Notes under the pieces: model-generated
Databases searched by the model: none
The model's input: only the letters and a program-made list of their open reading frames with translations
What the model was told of the DNA's origin: nothing
Shown here: piece after piece, positions 9,801-16,068 of the stretch
Layout of the letters: every line of letters begins with the position of its first letter
Numbering within the stretch: position 1 is the stretch's first letter
From: a virus
DNA length: 27,309 bases
IMG/VR virus record: IMGVR_UViG_3300032401_000066
Location: 1-27,309 of that record
Direction: 5' to 3' (one strand)
Program-made: the position numbers and the translations under genes

Positions 9801-10161
9801 CCAATTCAAAGCTGAGCTGCAATCTTTTAATGTTTCGCAAAACATTGTCGTTGACCAGTTGGGCTATACAGCAACCTTCCAGCGTCGTCAAGAGCAAAGC
9901 TCTGGTCCAGTATCCAGCGGCGCCGGCACCGCGACCGTGGCTTACGATTATCCATTTTTCACTGGCACCGCAACGCTTGGCGGCTTGAACGTCACCAGGC
10001 CATCGGTTGGGATTGTGGCGCAAGACATGAACAGCGGTGATTACTTTCGCGTCACCAACAGCACAGGGCCTAGCTTCCAAGTCACGTTTTTTGATAGCAG
10101 CAACACACCCGTAAGCAGGAATTTCATGTGGTCTGCTGTAGGATACGGGAAAGGAGCGTAA
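6862..10161 (+). CDS. Central tail fibre / host specificity protein J
   Basis: At 1099 residues this is the size of lambda gpJ (1132). The first 400 residues carry the family pattern: VTILDLLSEGEIQGLKNGL near residue 40, the ALVGLRVDAEQF region, DPAWILFDLLTSTRYGFG at about 290-307, and the tail hub part (SRIGEWLLYSERYEGETC, VQVRPGQIIDISDPM) at about 460-500. Two fibronectin type III domains follow at roughly 629-725 and 727-815. The C-terminal 280 residues are acidic and low in Cys and are probably the variable receptor-binding part. Known role: trimeric tip protein that binds the host receptor. It starts in the ATGA overlap with gpI and is followed by the S74 fibre. Confidence 0.93.
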   Translation: MTKIVGAGKKKSPASRQSAPSPPRTPTVEQDSLQSSQYVTILDLLSEGEIQGLKNGLQSIFLDNTPIQNPNGTLNFQNVTIYDRNGTQNQDIIPIASDIEDERPVNVNVLQAVPIVRTITDTNVNAARVTITVPQLQEFTSQGDIFGTDVRLQIAVQYNGGGFTTVIDDTIAGRTPDAYQRDYLVSIAGAFPVEIRVTRVTPDSADPNLQNAFNWTSYTEIIYAKLRYPNSALVGLRVDAEQFNSVPERSYLIRGIKVRIPNNATVDSTNGRLTYAGVWNGTFGAAQWTSDPAWILFDLLTSTRYGFGNHIQASQLDKFAFFSASQYASALVPNGFGGQEPRFSCNVNIQTKEEAYKLINDMCSVFRAMPFYSIGSLTLSQDRPADSSYLFTLANVSEKGFGYSGSSLKNRPNVAVVSYLDIPSRDIAYEVVEDYEAIAKYGVVTTEVSAFACTSRGQASRIGEWLLYSERYEGETCTFTASIDAGVQVRPGQIIDISDPMRAGSRRGGRITTATTTAITVDNSDGLPVSGGNLSVILPSGTVESRAVSSRSGSVITVSAAFTAAPNANSVWIYQTDDIQTSQWRVIAVSEQDGSQYAVTALSYDASKYDYIERGHPLMPRDITNLNVIPPSPTNLTATEVIYENNGRVLVKIIVSWQRVNAVNQYKIRYRERFGNWKSFTLERNDYEILDTANTQYEIQVYSLNAALQQSVEPANLLFQAVGKTAVPGDVQDLSIESISANSARLRWAPTADIDVRIGGRVHIRHSNLIDGTGTWSNSVDLIPAIAGYNTEAIVPLVEGEIIVKFEDDGGRQSIGETSVIMDFPDALGPFLVQARREDADVPPYQGNKTNVFYSDDLDGLTLDGSALFDSIADVDPISSFDYMGDILASGEYEFLNTLDLEDVYALDLQRYFVTNSFYPNGAIDSLLDLIDLWDDFDGGIIDQVNAKLYLRHTNDNPSGSPTYTAWQEFVNGTFKGRAFQFKAELQSFNVSQNIVVDQLGYTATFQRRQEQSSGPVSSGAGTATVAYDYPFFTGTATLGGLNVTRPSVGIVAQDMNSGDYFRVTNSTGPSFQVTFFDSSNTPVSRNFMWSAVGYGKGA

Positions 10162-10167
10162 CTTCAG

Positions 10168-11589
10168 ATGGCTCAAGCGGATTATGTGGTAGCCAATGGT
10201 ACAGGCGCTGCTGTACGCAGTGACCTGAACGGCCAGCTTGCCGCGATCGTCAGTAACAACAGCGGCGTAACCGAACCGGCAACGATGTATGCTTACCAGT
10301 GGTGGGCAGACACAACGACGGGACTACTTAAGATCCGCAACGCTGCAAATAATGCGTGGATCACGCTGCGGGAGCTGGATGGAACGCTGCTGATGGAGAA
10401 TGGCACGGCCGCATCGCCGGGGCTGTCGTTTGCGTCTGACCTTGACACTGGCCTTTTCAGCGCTGGCACTAATGCCATTGGCGTTGCCACCAATGGCGTC
10501 GAGCGCGTTGAGTTTGGCACCAGCGAAGTGGTGTTCAATGATGGCGGCGCCAACTGCGACTTTCGCATTGAAGGCGACACCAACACCAATTTGTTTTTTG
10601 TTGATGCCTCGGCAGACACTGTTGAGATAAACGGCGATGTAACGATCACCGACAAAATCATTCACAGCGGCGACACCAACACAGCGATCCGATTCCCTGC
10701 TGCGGATACTGTTTCAATTGAAACCGATGGCTCCGAACGCGCCCGCATCGACCCCAATGGCAGGCTGCTGGTAGGGACGACTAGCGCGCAGGGAACGAAT
10801 GCCTTACAAATTGAGCAATCCAGTGGGGGCTTTATTAGTCTCCGTCGCGCTGAAGCCGCTACTGCTATTACTGACGGCGAAGATCTCGGGGCCATTGAGT
10901 TCCAAGATAATGCTGGCGGTGTTTATGCCCGCATACTTGGTGAGGCGGACGGCACGGCAGGGGCCAGCGACTACCCAGGAAGGCTTGTACTGGCCACCAC
11001 AGCCGACGGGGCGAGTTCTCCGACGGAGCGGATGAGGATTAGTAGTGGGGCTGTCTATGTCAATACAACTACCAATTTCCCTGGCGCAGGGAACACTGCT
11101 ACTGGCTTAATGATTGAAGCCGTTGCAACTGGCTGCACTCTTTTTAGTAATAGAAGTGACCAGCCGTCACTGTACGCAGGACGCAACTCAGATGGAGTAG
11201 CAGCTTATTTCACAAGAGGCGGCATTAATGTCGGAAGTATTTCAGTAACTGCAACGACCGCAGCATTTAATAATTTATCTGATTACAGGGTGAAAGAACA
11301 CGTCGTTCCCATTACGAATGCAATTTCCAGGCTGCAATCATTAAAGCCCAGCAGATTTAACTTTGTTATAAATCCAGGGCAGACTGTTGACGGCTTCATC
11401 GCCCACGAAGCTCAGGACGTGGTGCCTGAGGCCGTCACCGGAACCAAAGATGCAGTTGATGAAGACGGCAACCCCGTCTACCAAGGCATCGACCAGTCCA
11501 AGCTGGTGCCTCTGCTGACGGCTGCGTTGCAGGAAGCTATTGGTGAAATTGAATCGCTGAAGGCTCGCGTTGTAGCACTTGAGCCATGA
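10168..11589 (+). CDS. Tail fibre with C-terminal S74 self-cleaving chaperone
   Basis: The 473-residue protein begins with a short attachment region (MAQADYVVANGTGAAVRSDL) and a beta-rich shaft with repeated SIETDGSERARIDPNGRLL-like segments. From Ser371 it carries a peptidase S74 intramolecular chaperone: SDYRVKE with the Ser371/Lys376 dyad, LKPSRFNF, GFIAHEAQDVVPEAVTG, YQGIDQSKLVPLLTAALQEA, and a final coiled coil ESLKARVVALE. In this family the C-terminal domain trimerises the fibre, then cuts itself off just before the serine, which here would release a 103-residue piece. It follows gpJ by six bases and is presumably a side fibre for host recognition. Confidence 0.92.
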   Translation: MAQADYVVANGTGAAVRSDLNGQLAAIVSNNSGVTEPATMYAYQWWADTTTGLLKIRNAANNAWITLRELDGTLLMENGTAASPGLSFASDLDTGLFSAGTNAIGVATNGVERVEFGTSEVVFNDGGANCDFRIEGDTNTNLFFVDASADTVEINGDVTITDKIIHSGDTNTAIRFPAADTVSIETDGSERARIDPNGRLLVGTTSAQGTNALQIEQSSGGFISLRRAEAATAITDGEDLGAIEFQDNAGGVYARILGEADGTAGASDYPGRLVLATTADGASSPTERMRISSGAVYVNTTTNFPGAGNTATGLMIEAVATGCTLFSNRSDQPSLYAGRNSDGVAAYFTRGGINVGSISVTATTAAFNNLSDYRVKEHVVPITNAISRLQSLKPSRFNFVINPGQTVDGFIAHEAQDVVPEAVTGTKDAVDEDGNPVYQGIDQSKLVPLLTAALQEAIGEIESLKARVVALEP

Positions 11590-11720
11590 CCGTCCGCGCT
11601 AAAACCGGCACAGCCTCACTGCAACACCAGCCGGGCAAGCCTAAACTTACCCGCCAAGGCAATGGCGCCCGCAGTAAGCCCAGCCATGGCCGCAAGCTTA
11701 ATCGCGGCCAAGGAAAATAG
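11586..11720 (+). CDS. Very basic 44-residue protein
   Basis: The frame opens in an ATGA overlap with the fibre stop and runs 44 codons to TAG. About 13 of the 44 residues are Lys, Arg or His; there are no acidic residues and no Cys. It begins MTVRAKTGTASLQHQPGKPK and ends SKPSHGRKLNRGQGK. Tiny basic proteins ending in a similar RGQGK tail are, as far as I remember, found next to structural genes in cyanophages, but I do not know a function. The composition would suit binding nucleic acid or polyanionic surfaces. The overlap with the upstream gene and the clean frame argue for a real gene. Confidence 0.6.
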   Translation: MTVRAKTGTASLQHQPGKPKLTRQGNGARSKPSHGRKLNRGQGK

Positions 11721-11749
11721 GTAGACTCACTAAGTAGCTCACTGCCGCA

Positions 11750-12019
11750 ATGATCGAACTTATTGCCGCAGTAGCAGGCGCCTCAATCACAGTGGCGGCT
11801 ATGGGTGCCATGGGCTTCAGCAGACGCAACGATGAAGCCCGCGATGCCGTGATACGCCTAACCAGCGCCGTCGAGTCAATTTCTGTTCAGCTACAAATAC
11901 TCCATACCGACATCAAAGACGAGCGCAAAGAAACCTTCGGCCGCCTAAATGGCGTCGAGCATCGAGTCACCAAGCTAGAAGCCAGCGGCGTCTGGGACGG
12001 CCGCAACAGGCGCCAATGA
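11750..12019 (+). CDS. Small membrane protein with cytoplasmic coiled coil (lysis cassette)
   Basis: The 89-residue protein has one membrane segment at residues 2-24 (ELIAAVAGASITVAAMGAMG), then a basic junction FSRRND and a long charged helix with heptad spacing (AVIRLTSAVESISVQLQILH, then ERKETFGRLNGVEHRVTKLE). It resembles accessory lysis proteins placed just before a holin, but I cannot name a family. It precedes a two-membrane-segment holin-like gene with an ATGA overlap, and the endolysin lies two genes later. Role in lysis is inferred from position and topology. Confidence 0.72.
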   Translation: MIELIAAVAGASITVAAMGAMGFSRRNDEARDAVIRLTSAVESISVQLQILHTDIKDERKETFGRLNGVEHRVTKLEASGVWDGRNRRQ

Positions 12020-12222
12020 CTACCACGCCCACTGAACGCAGCTACCTAATCCGATGCCTAGTGGCACTGCTGGCCACCGGCATCACCATCGGCGGCATTG
12101 ACCTTGCGGTGTGTCGATTCCGCACACCAGCCAACTGCGACCCGCAGTCATCCGCCGTTTATGCTGCGGTAGGTGCAGCCGCCGGCTGGATCGGCGGTTT
12201 GCTCGTCCCCACAAAACCATGA
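12016..12222 (+). CDS. Putative holin (two membrane segments)
   Basis: The 68-residue protein has two hydrophobic segments: about residues 10-32 (LIRCLVALLATGITIGGIDL) and 47-64 (AVYAAVGAAAGWIGGLLV), separated by a short loop with Cys33 and Cys41. The N terminus is polar. Size and topology match class II holins, which form the inner-membrane pore that releases endolysin, and the gene sits in a cassette ending in the endolysin. Both ends overlap neighbours by ATGA. No sequence family is recognised, so the call rests on topology and position. Confidence 0.62.
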   Translation: MTTTPTERSYLIRCLVALLATGITIGGIDLAVCRFRTPANCDPQSSAVYAAVGAAAGWIGGLLVPTKP

Positions 12223-12500
12223 CCAAGATATTCCACACCATCGCATTAGAGCTGGGCCGCGTGGCACTGCGCCTTGCCGCTGATCGAGCCCTTCGCAAGG
12301 AACTGCCTGGCATCTTTGCCAAGCTTGACCTAGAACTGCCTTACATGTTGGCAAGCAGGGCTAAGCCGCCTGAAGTGCAGGCGGTAGTGACTGACATCAT
12401 TGAAGAGAAGATCGGCCACAAAGCAACCGCCACCCAAGTAAGCGCCATCCTTGGCCTCTACGATCCAGTCAAAGCAGCGATCCGCAACATCAAGCGATGA
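12219..12500 (+). CDS. Small helical protein of the lysis cassette, unknown function
   Basis: The start is taken at the ATG in the ATGA overlap with the holin-like gene; the frame is open further upstream to 12111, but that would cover half of the holin gene. The 93 residues are mostly helical and amphipathic (IALELGRVALRLAADRALRK, then a PPEVQAVVTDIIEEKIGHK segment and a C-terminal VSAILGLYDPVKAAIRNIKR). There is no clear membrane span, signal peptide or catalytic motif. The stop overlaps the endolysin start by ATGA. I do not recognise the family; involvement in lysis timing is only suggested by its place. Confidence 0.68.
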   Translation: MTKIFHTIALELGRVALRLAADRALRKELPGIFAKLDLELPYMLASRAKPPEVQAVVTDIIEEKIGHKATATQVSAILGLYDPVKAAIRNIKR

Positions 12501-13552
12501 GCAGCATTAAGCCTAGCGACCTGTTCCGCTACTACAAGGCGCTGCCACATCAAATGGCGGGCATTGTTGAATTAGAAGAGCAGCTATTAAAGCGTGTGCC
12601 TGATCTCTTTAATAGGGATCAGGAGTGGTTTAAGACATGGAGCCAAGCTGGTAAGCAGCCAGATCCACCGGCATGGTTTGACCCTGCGCGCAAAATTGTC
12701 GCTGAGTTTGAAGGATGCCGCCTTGAACCGTACTTATGCGCCGCTGGCATTCCTACGCTTGGCTATGGCCGAACTGGCAAGGATATTACTTTTGACACCA
12801 AGCGGATCAGCCAATCACAAGCAGATCAGTGGCTCGCCGAGGATCTACAACGCTTTGCAGATGGCATCCACCGCCTGCTACCCGGCAGCAATCTATGGAG
12901 TGCTAACCAGCAAGCGGCGCTGATCTCATGGGCATTTAACGTAGGGCTTGGCGCGGTTGAATCCAGCACGTTGCGTAAGCGGCTGCTAGCTGGTGAATCA
13001 GGCGTTATCGTCATTCCGCAGGAGCTGCCCAAGTGGGATAAAGCCAACGGCAAGCCTCTGCCAGGGCTTACACGCCGTCGCTCTGCTGAAGTTGCTTTAT
13101 TTGCTGGCAAGCAGCCATTGCAGCAATCAGCGCCGCGCTTTACCCCGGCGTCGCCGTTTACTGCGCTCATTACACCGCATATCACTTACGGTGAGGTTTG
13201 CGTTAATGAAGAGCGCAGGCGTTTTATTAGTCAAGCTCAGTGTGACATCTGCACTGAATTGTGCATCTTTATCGAGAAAGCCCGCGCTCAATTCGGTAAC
13301 AAGCCAGTCGTTATTACTAGCGGGCATAGGCCAAAAAATGTGAACCAAGCAGTTGGTGGAGCCAGCAATAGCGAGCATCTTTATGAACCAGGATGCGGCG
13401 CCATTGACTTTTTCATTAGCGGAGTACCCGTAAAGGCCGTGCAAGATTGGTGCGATGCTAAGTGGCCTTTTTCACTTGGCTACGGTGCAGCCAAAGGGTT
13501 TATCCATCTTGGCATTCGTGCTGGTCGCCCGCGTGTGCGTTGGAATTATTGA
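12497..13552 (+). CDS. Two-enzyme endolysin: GH24 lysozyme plus M15 peptidase
   Basis: The 351-residue protein combines three parts. Residues 1-60 form a helical lead. Residues 63-204 are a T4-type lysozyme: Glu72, Cys81 and Thr87 keep the spacing of T4 Glu11, Asp20 and Thr26 (FEGCRLEPYL then CAAGIPTLGYG), with Cys in the Asp place, a variant known in phage lysozymes. Residues 225-351 form an M15-type carboxypeptidase: SGHRP at 276-280, His294 (NSEHLY), Asp304 (AIDFF) and His337 (FIHLG) as zinc ligands. The enzyme should cut both glycan strands and peptide stems of peptidoglycan. No signal peptide is seen, so export needs the holin. It is last in the + strand cassette. Confidence 0.93.
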   Translation: MSSIKPSDLFRYYKALPHQMAGIVELEEQLLKRVPDLFNRDQEWFKTWSQAGKQPDPPAWFDPARKIVAEFEGCRLEPYLCAAGIPTLGYGRTGKDITFDTKRISQSQADQWLAEDLQRFADGIHRLLPGSNLWSANQQAALISWAFNVGLGAVESSTLRKRLLAGESGVIVIPQELPKWDKANGKPLPGLTRRRSAEVALFAGKQPLQQSAPRFTPASPFTALITPHITYGEVCVNEERRRFISQAQCDICTELCIFIEKARAQFGNKPVVITSGHRPKNVNQAVGGASNSEHLYEPGCGAIDFFISGVPVKAVQDWCDAKWPFSLGYGAAKGFIHLGIRAGRPRVRWNY

Positions 13553-13566
13553 TCATCTGATGATAA

Positions 13567-13600
13567 AACACCTTTGCTTGCCATTCTTGATGGTGTTCTT
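13567..13600. terminator. Possible hairpin terminator between convergent genes
   Basis: AACACC at 13567-13572 pairs with GGTGTT at 13592-13597, followed by CTTT. An alternative inner stem CCAT/ATGG (13581-13593) competes with it. The site lies between the endolysin stop and the end of the oppositely oriented sigma gene, where a terminator is expected. The stem is only six base pairs, so the call is weak. The rest of this 92-base gap shows nothing else. Confidence 0.25.
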
Positions 13601-13644
13601 TACATATCCCATTAGCGCATACGCGCCATATAGCGCCGATATGT

Positions 13645-14550
13645 TCAATGGTTGCAGTTGCCAAGTGGGGTGCCATGGAGTTCTTTTCCTTTGTTGAGCA
13701 TCATCCGCAATCTAAACAATGCCATGCGTTCAATTTGCTGTACCCGTGATGGCGCAACACCAAACTTTGCGGCAATCTCAGCCCACGTTAGCGGCTCTTG
13801 CAGCCTACGACTGCGAAGGACAAACTTAGAGCGCTCGTCTAAATACTTATCAATTAGCTCTAGCATTTCTTCCGCTTGATGGCTGATGCTAAGTTCATCC
13901 ATATCAATCAATGACTTAGGGTCAGCGATCATATCAATCAGCGATAATGTTTCACTTGCTGCTGATATTGCATCCAAGCTATGCACTGCATGACTGCGGC
14001 GCAATGCATCGTGGATAGTATTTATGTCAACGCCGATATGCTCTGCTACTTCTATTAGTGTCGGTGTGCGGCCAATGCGCTGCCCTAGGTCTGATGTAGT
14101 ACGAGCTATCTTTGACAGCAAGTCATGCAACCCAGTCGGTAATCTAATCATCGCATCGCTTTGCGATAATGCACGTTGGATGCCTTGCTTTATCCACCAG
14201 TAGGCATAGGTTGAAAACTTATAGCCGCGTGATGAATCAAATAATTCAACCGCTCTGGCAAGCCCGATATTACCCTCTTGGATGAGGTCCATTATTTCAA
14301 GTGACTTGCGCCTTCGGTTTTCATACTTCTTTGCTACATGCACCACTAGCTGTAGGTTGCATTGCATAAACCGCTCACGCGCGCGCAGGCCGCTGCGTAA
14401 TAGCCGCTGCTCTGCATCTGTCAACGGTCGCTCTAGCTGCTGTAATTCACGCATCTTGGCGATACGTCTGCCGTATTGGATCTCCTGGTCCACTGTGAGC
14501 AATGGATACCGTGCAATCTCGTTAAGGTAGCTTTTGAATGATGGGGACAT
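13645..14550 (-). CDS. Sigma-70 family RNA polymerase sigma factor
   Basis: The 301-residue protein is a full group-2-like sigma factor without region 1.1. Region 1.2: SFKSYLNEIARYPLLTVDQE (4-23). Region 2: NLQLVVHVAKKYENR, DLIQEGNIGLARAVELFD, RGYKFSTYAYWWIKQGIQR (108-126), IRLP. Region 3: about 150-195. Region 4: LTWAEIAAKFGVAPSRVQQI (254-273) helix-turn-helix. It should bind host core polymerase and guide it to promoters. Compared with E. coli sigma-70, Gln437 is kept (Gln122) but Thr440 is Gln125, and Arg584, Glu585 and Arg588 are Pro268, Ser269 and Gln272, so promoter preference may differ from the host's. The likely origin is a cyanobacterial sigma gene. It is convergent with the lysis genes. 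Confidence 0.93.
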   Translation of the reverse strand: MSPSFKSYLNEIARYPLLTVDQEIQYGRRIAKMRELQQLERPLTDAEQRLLRSGLRARERFMQCNLQLVVHVAKKYENRRRKSLEIMDLIQEGNIGLARAVELFDSSRGYKFSTYAYWWIKQGIQRALSQSDAMIRLPTGLHDLLSKIARTTSDLGQRIGRTPTLIEVAEHIGVDINTIHDALRRSHAVHSLDAISAASETLSLIDMIADPKSLIDMDELSISHQAEEMLELIDKYLDERSKFVLRSRRLQEPLTWAEIAAKFGVAPSRVQQIERMALFRLRMMLNKGKELHGTPLGNCNH

Positions 14551-14794
14551 GATGAATCCATTAGTTCATACAATGGAAGCACAGTTCCATGGCGCAGCCA
14601 ATGCAAGTGCATTACGAGCATTGCACGCCAAGGGTGATTGGAATGGCTTGCTGGAATATGCGCTGCTGCTAGTTGAGCTAGAAGCAAGCCAGCGGTCGCA
14701 AATCCAATGGTTAGCCCGTGAGGCTTGTGGTGGCATAGGCCGCACAGGAAGTAGCGAAGAACCCGCCAGCCTCGGGGATCTCCATGGTGCATGA
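14549..14794 (+). CDS. Small helical protein on the opposite strand, unknown
   Basis: This is the only + strand frame with protein-like content inside the - strand block. The 81 residues include an amphipathic helical core, ASALRALHAKGDWNGLLEYA and LLVELEASQRSQIQWLAREA, followed by a Gly/Ser-rich tail. The competing - strand frame here is rich in His, Leu and Arg and does not look like a protein. The ATG at 14549 overlaps the sigma start codon on the other strand; ATG at 14573 is an alternative that frees the sigma start. The 3' 84 bases overlap the end of the next - strand gene. A real gene is likely but not certain; function unknown. Confidence 0.5.
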   Translation: MMNPLVHTMEAQFHGAANASALRALHAKGDWNGLLEYALLLVELEASQRSQIQWLAREACGGIGRTGSSEEPASLGDLHGA

Positions 14795-15094
14795 CCTTAC
14801 GTTGCACCAATGAACGCAGGTGCCGCAATGCGAGCGGTGTGGAGCGCCTGTAGTGTCCAGCCAGTTTGGTAGTGGTGTAGCGTCTAGCTCAGATGCAGTA
14901 GGTGGCGGAATGTGTCTCCAGTTCTTGTAGATCACTGCATTGCGCAGCGTTTGTGTCCCTACACCCCACCTTCTAGCAAGTTGCGGCAATGTCCCAACTG
15001 GGCCTTTCATTACATAGATGCGAGCAAGGCGCACTTGCTCTTCAGTTAGCCGAGCGTTGTAGCATTTTTCACCGCGTTCTATTGCCGGTTTCAT
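14711..15094 (-). CDS. Helix-turn-helix protein with Cys-rich metal-binding tail
   Basis: The start is set at the ATG forming an ATGA overlap with the gene before it; an ATG at 15106 would add four residues. Of the 127 residues, 15-62 form a DNA-binding helix-turn-helix (LTEEQVRLARIYVMK, then LPQLARRWGVGTQTLRNAVI, KNWRHI), similar to the small HTH units found in phage homing-type or regulatory proteins. The tail has Cys90, Cys93, Cys97, Cys102 and Cys117 (HCGTCVHWCNVRSC), a likely zinc or iron-sulfur site. A regulatory role is inferred. It is the last clear gene of the long - strand operon before the sigma gene. Confidence 0.75.
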   Translation of the reverse strand: MKPAIERGEKCYNARLTEEQVRLARIYVMKGPVGTLPQLARRWGVGTQTLRNAVIYKNWRHIPPPTASELDATPLPNWLDTTGAPHRSHCGTCVHWCNVRSCTMEIPEAGGFFATSCAAYATTSLTG

Positions 15095-15255
15095 GTGTGG
15101 TTCCAATGGCGGATTACGCCAGCAACTATGAATGTGTTAGTGGTTAGGTAACTGCCAAGAATGGCAAGGCGCACCAGAGCCACCCGATCAGCGATGCGGG
15201 GGTTAGGATGCGCCTTCTCGCCTAGGGCTTTGGCTAGGACGCGCCAGTGGGTCAC
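15091..15255 (-). CDS. Small membrane protein, GTG start
   Basis: The 54-residue product starts at a GTG lying in a GTGA overlap with the upstream gene and preceded by GGAGG four bases away. An upstream ATG in the same frame would add 23 implausible Cys/Arg-rich residues. Residues 1-26 are basic (THWRVLAKALGEKAHPNPR), and 27-48 form a membrane segment (ALVRLAILGSYLTTNTFIVA, then GVI). It ends RHWNHT. No family is recognised. Its stop overlaps the start of the HTH protein by ATGA. A membrane-associated role in the early phase is all that can be inferred. Confidence 0.62.
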   Translation of the reverse strand: MTHWRVLAKALGEKAHPNPRIADRVALVRLAILGSYLTTNTFIVAGVIRHWNHT

Positions 15256-15419
15256 TGGGCCTCCAGCTCGTTTGCGATGGCATCCAGATCGTTTGCAGCA
15301 GCCCGCAGAGCGGCGGCAATGCACTGCTTGTAAACCGGATCGTTTACAACATTGAAGTTGCCATTGGTGGCGGCAACCATGATTGCCTGCGCGGCGGGGG
15401 ATAGCGGTTGGTCAGTCAT
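15252..15419 (-). CDS. Small helical protein, unknown function
   Basis: The frame of 55 codons begins MTDQPLSPAAQAIMVAATNG, continues with a segment containing NDPVYKQCIAAALRAAAND and ends LDAIANELEAQ. It is Ala-rich and predicted helical. I associate the LSPAAQA opening and the AAALRAAAD core with small proteins common in picocyanobacterial phages, but no function is known to me. It overlaps the preceding gene by eight bases (ATGACTGA) and the following one by GTGA, which supports that it is translated. Confidence 0.65.
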   Translation of the reverse strand: MTDQPLSPAAQAIMVAATNGNFNVVNDPVYKQCIAAALRAAANDLDAIANELEAQ

Positions 15420-16068
15420 TTGGCAGGGCCTCGAAGGTGGGTAGGACGTTGGCGGGGAGCCAGTGTGTGTAGATCAGGGAGTCGTCGGAACCGCGGCTGC
15501 TACTTGCCCATTTGGGATTAAGCAAGATCCAACCATCAGGGAAAATGAAGTCATCTTCCTTGTGGCCGGGGTGCCACCACCAGCACCAACCTTCCGCATC
15601 GCACTCCTCAGGGTCCGGCAGCCGCTTGCTCACCGGCACCGGCTGGATGGCGGGTGTGCCCCAGCGGGTAATGGCATACGCCGCCGCTCGGAACACTTTT
15701 GGCGCGTGCCATTCGGGCTTGTGAATAATGGTGTCTGGGCCTGGGTAGTTGCGGCAGAACCAGCCTGAAAAATTGGCCAACGCCTCATCCGTCACCCCCA
15801 CCGGCACCGGCTGGATGGCGGGTGTGCCCCAGCGGGCAAGAGCTTCCGCAATAGCGTTTTCAAAGCCAACCTGTGAACCTTCGCCCATGTGGCGATAGAA
15901 CAGTTCAGTTACGTCATCATCCGTTGGCGCCACCGGCTCGGGCTGGGCTAGGGCGGCGCGGGCGCGTTCAATCAGTTCTTGAATAACTTTGGGCCTTCTG
16001 CCGTCCCAAGTGTATTCAAGTGTCGTCGTTAGCTCTTCGCACAGGGCGCGGAAGTCGGTGCTAGTCAT
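15412..16068 (-). CDS. Repeat-containing protein with DUF551-like C terminus
   Basis: The start is the ATG in an ATGACTAG overlap with the previous gene; ATG at 16074 would add two residues. The 218-residue protein begins MTSTDFRALCEELTTTLEYT. It has two modules, each ending RWGTPAIQPVPV (about residues 80-91 and 136-147), encoded by a perfect 38-base direct repeat. The C-terminal part from KRLPDPEE on has the DUF551-like layout: WCWWWHPGHKE, DGWILLNP, and a final YTHWLPANVLPTFEALP. Function of the family is unknown. It is probably an accessory early protein; the repeat may allow gain or loss of modules. Confidence 0.75.
   Translation of the reverse strand: MTSTDFRALCEELTTTLEYTWDGRRPKVIQELIERARAALAQPEPVAPTDDDVTELFYRHMGEGSQVGFENAIAEALARWGTPAIQPVPVGVTDEALANFSGWFCRNYPGPDTIIHKPEWHAPKVFRAAAYAITRWGTPAIQPVPVSKRLPDPEECDAEGWCWWWHPGHKEDDFIFPDGWILLNPKWASSSRGSDDSLIYTHWLPANVLPTFEALPND
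15631..15668. repeat. 38-base direct repeat, copy 1
   Basis: This is identical to 15799-15836, 168 bases (56 codons) away and in the same frame. It encodes the RWGTPAIQPVPV segment and lies at the border of the C-terminal domain. Confidence 0.95.
15799..15836. repeat. 38-base direct repeat, copy 2
   Basis: This is the perfect partner of 15631-15668. The flanking bases differ on both sides, so the identity is limited to the 38 bases. That suggests either recent module duplication or gene conversion. Confidence 0.95.

Noticed and set aside
9712-10176. 154-codon - strand open frame at the end of gpJ
   Set aside because: It is antisense to gpJ and the fibre start and has no protein-like motif.
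14433-14828. 131-codon - strand frame opposite the 14549-14794 gene
   Set aside because: The His/Leu/Arg-rich product lacks a pattern and overlaps both the sigma gene start and the HTH gene; the + strand frame looks more like a protein.
15631-15836. Direct repeats as a CRISPR array
   Set aside because: There are only two copies, in frame within a coding gene and 168 bases apart; no array or cas gene is present.
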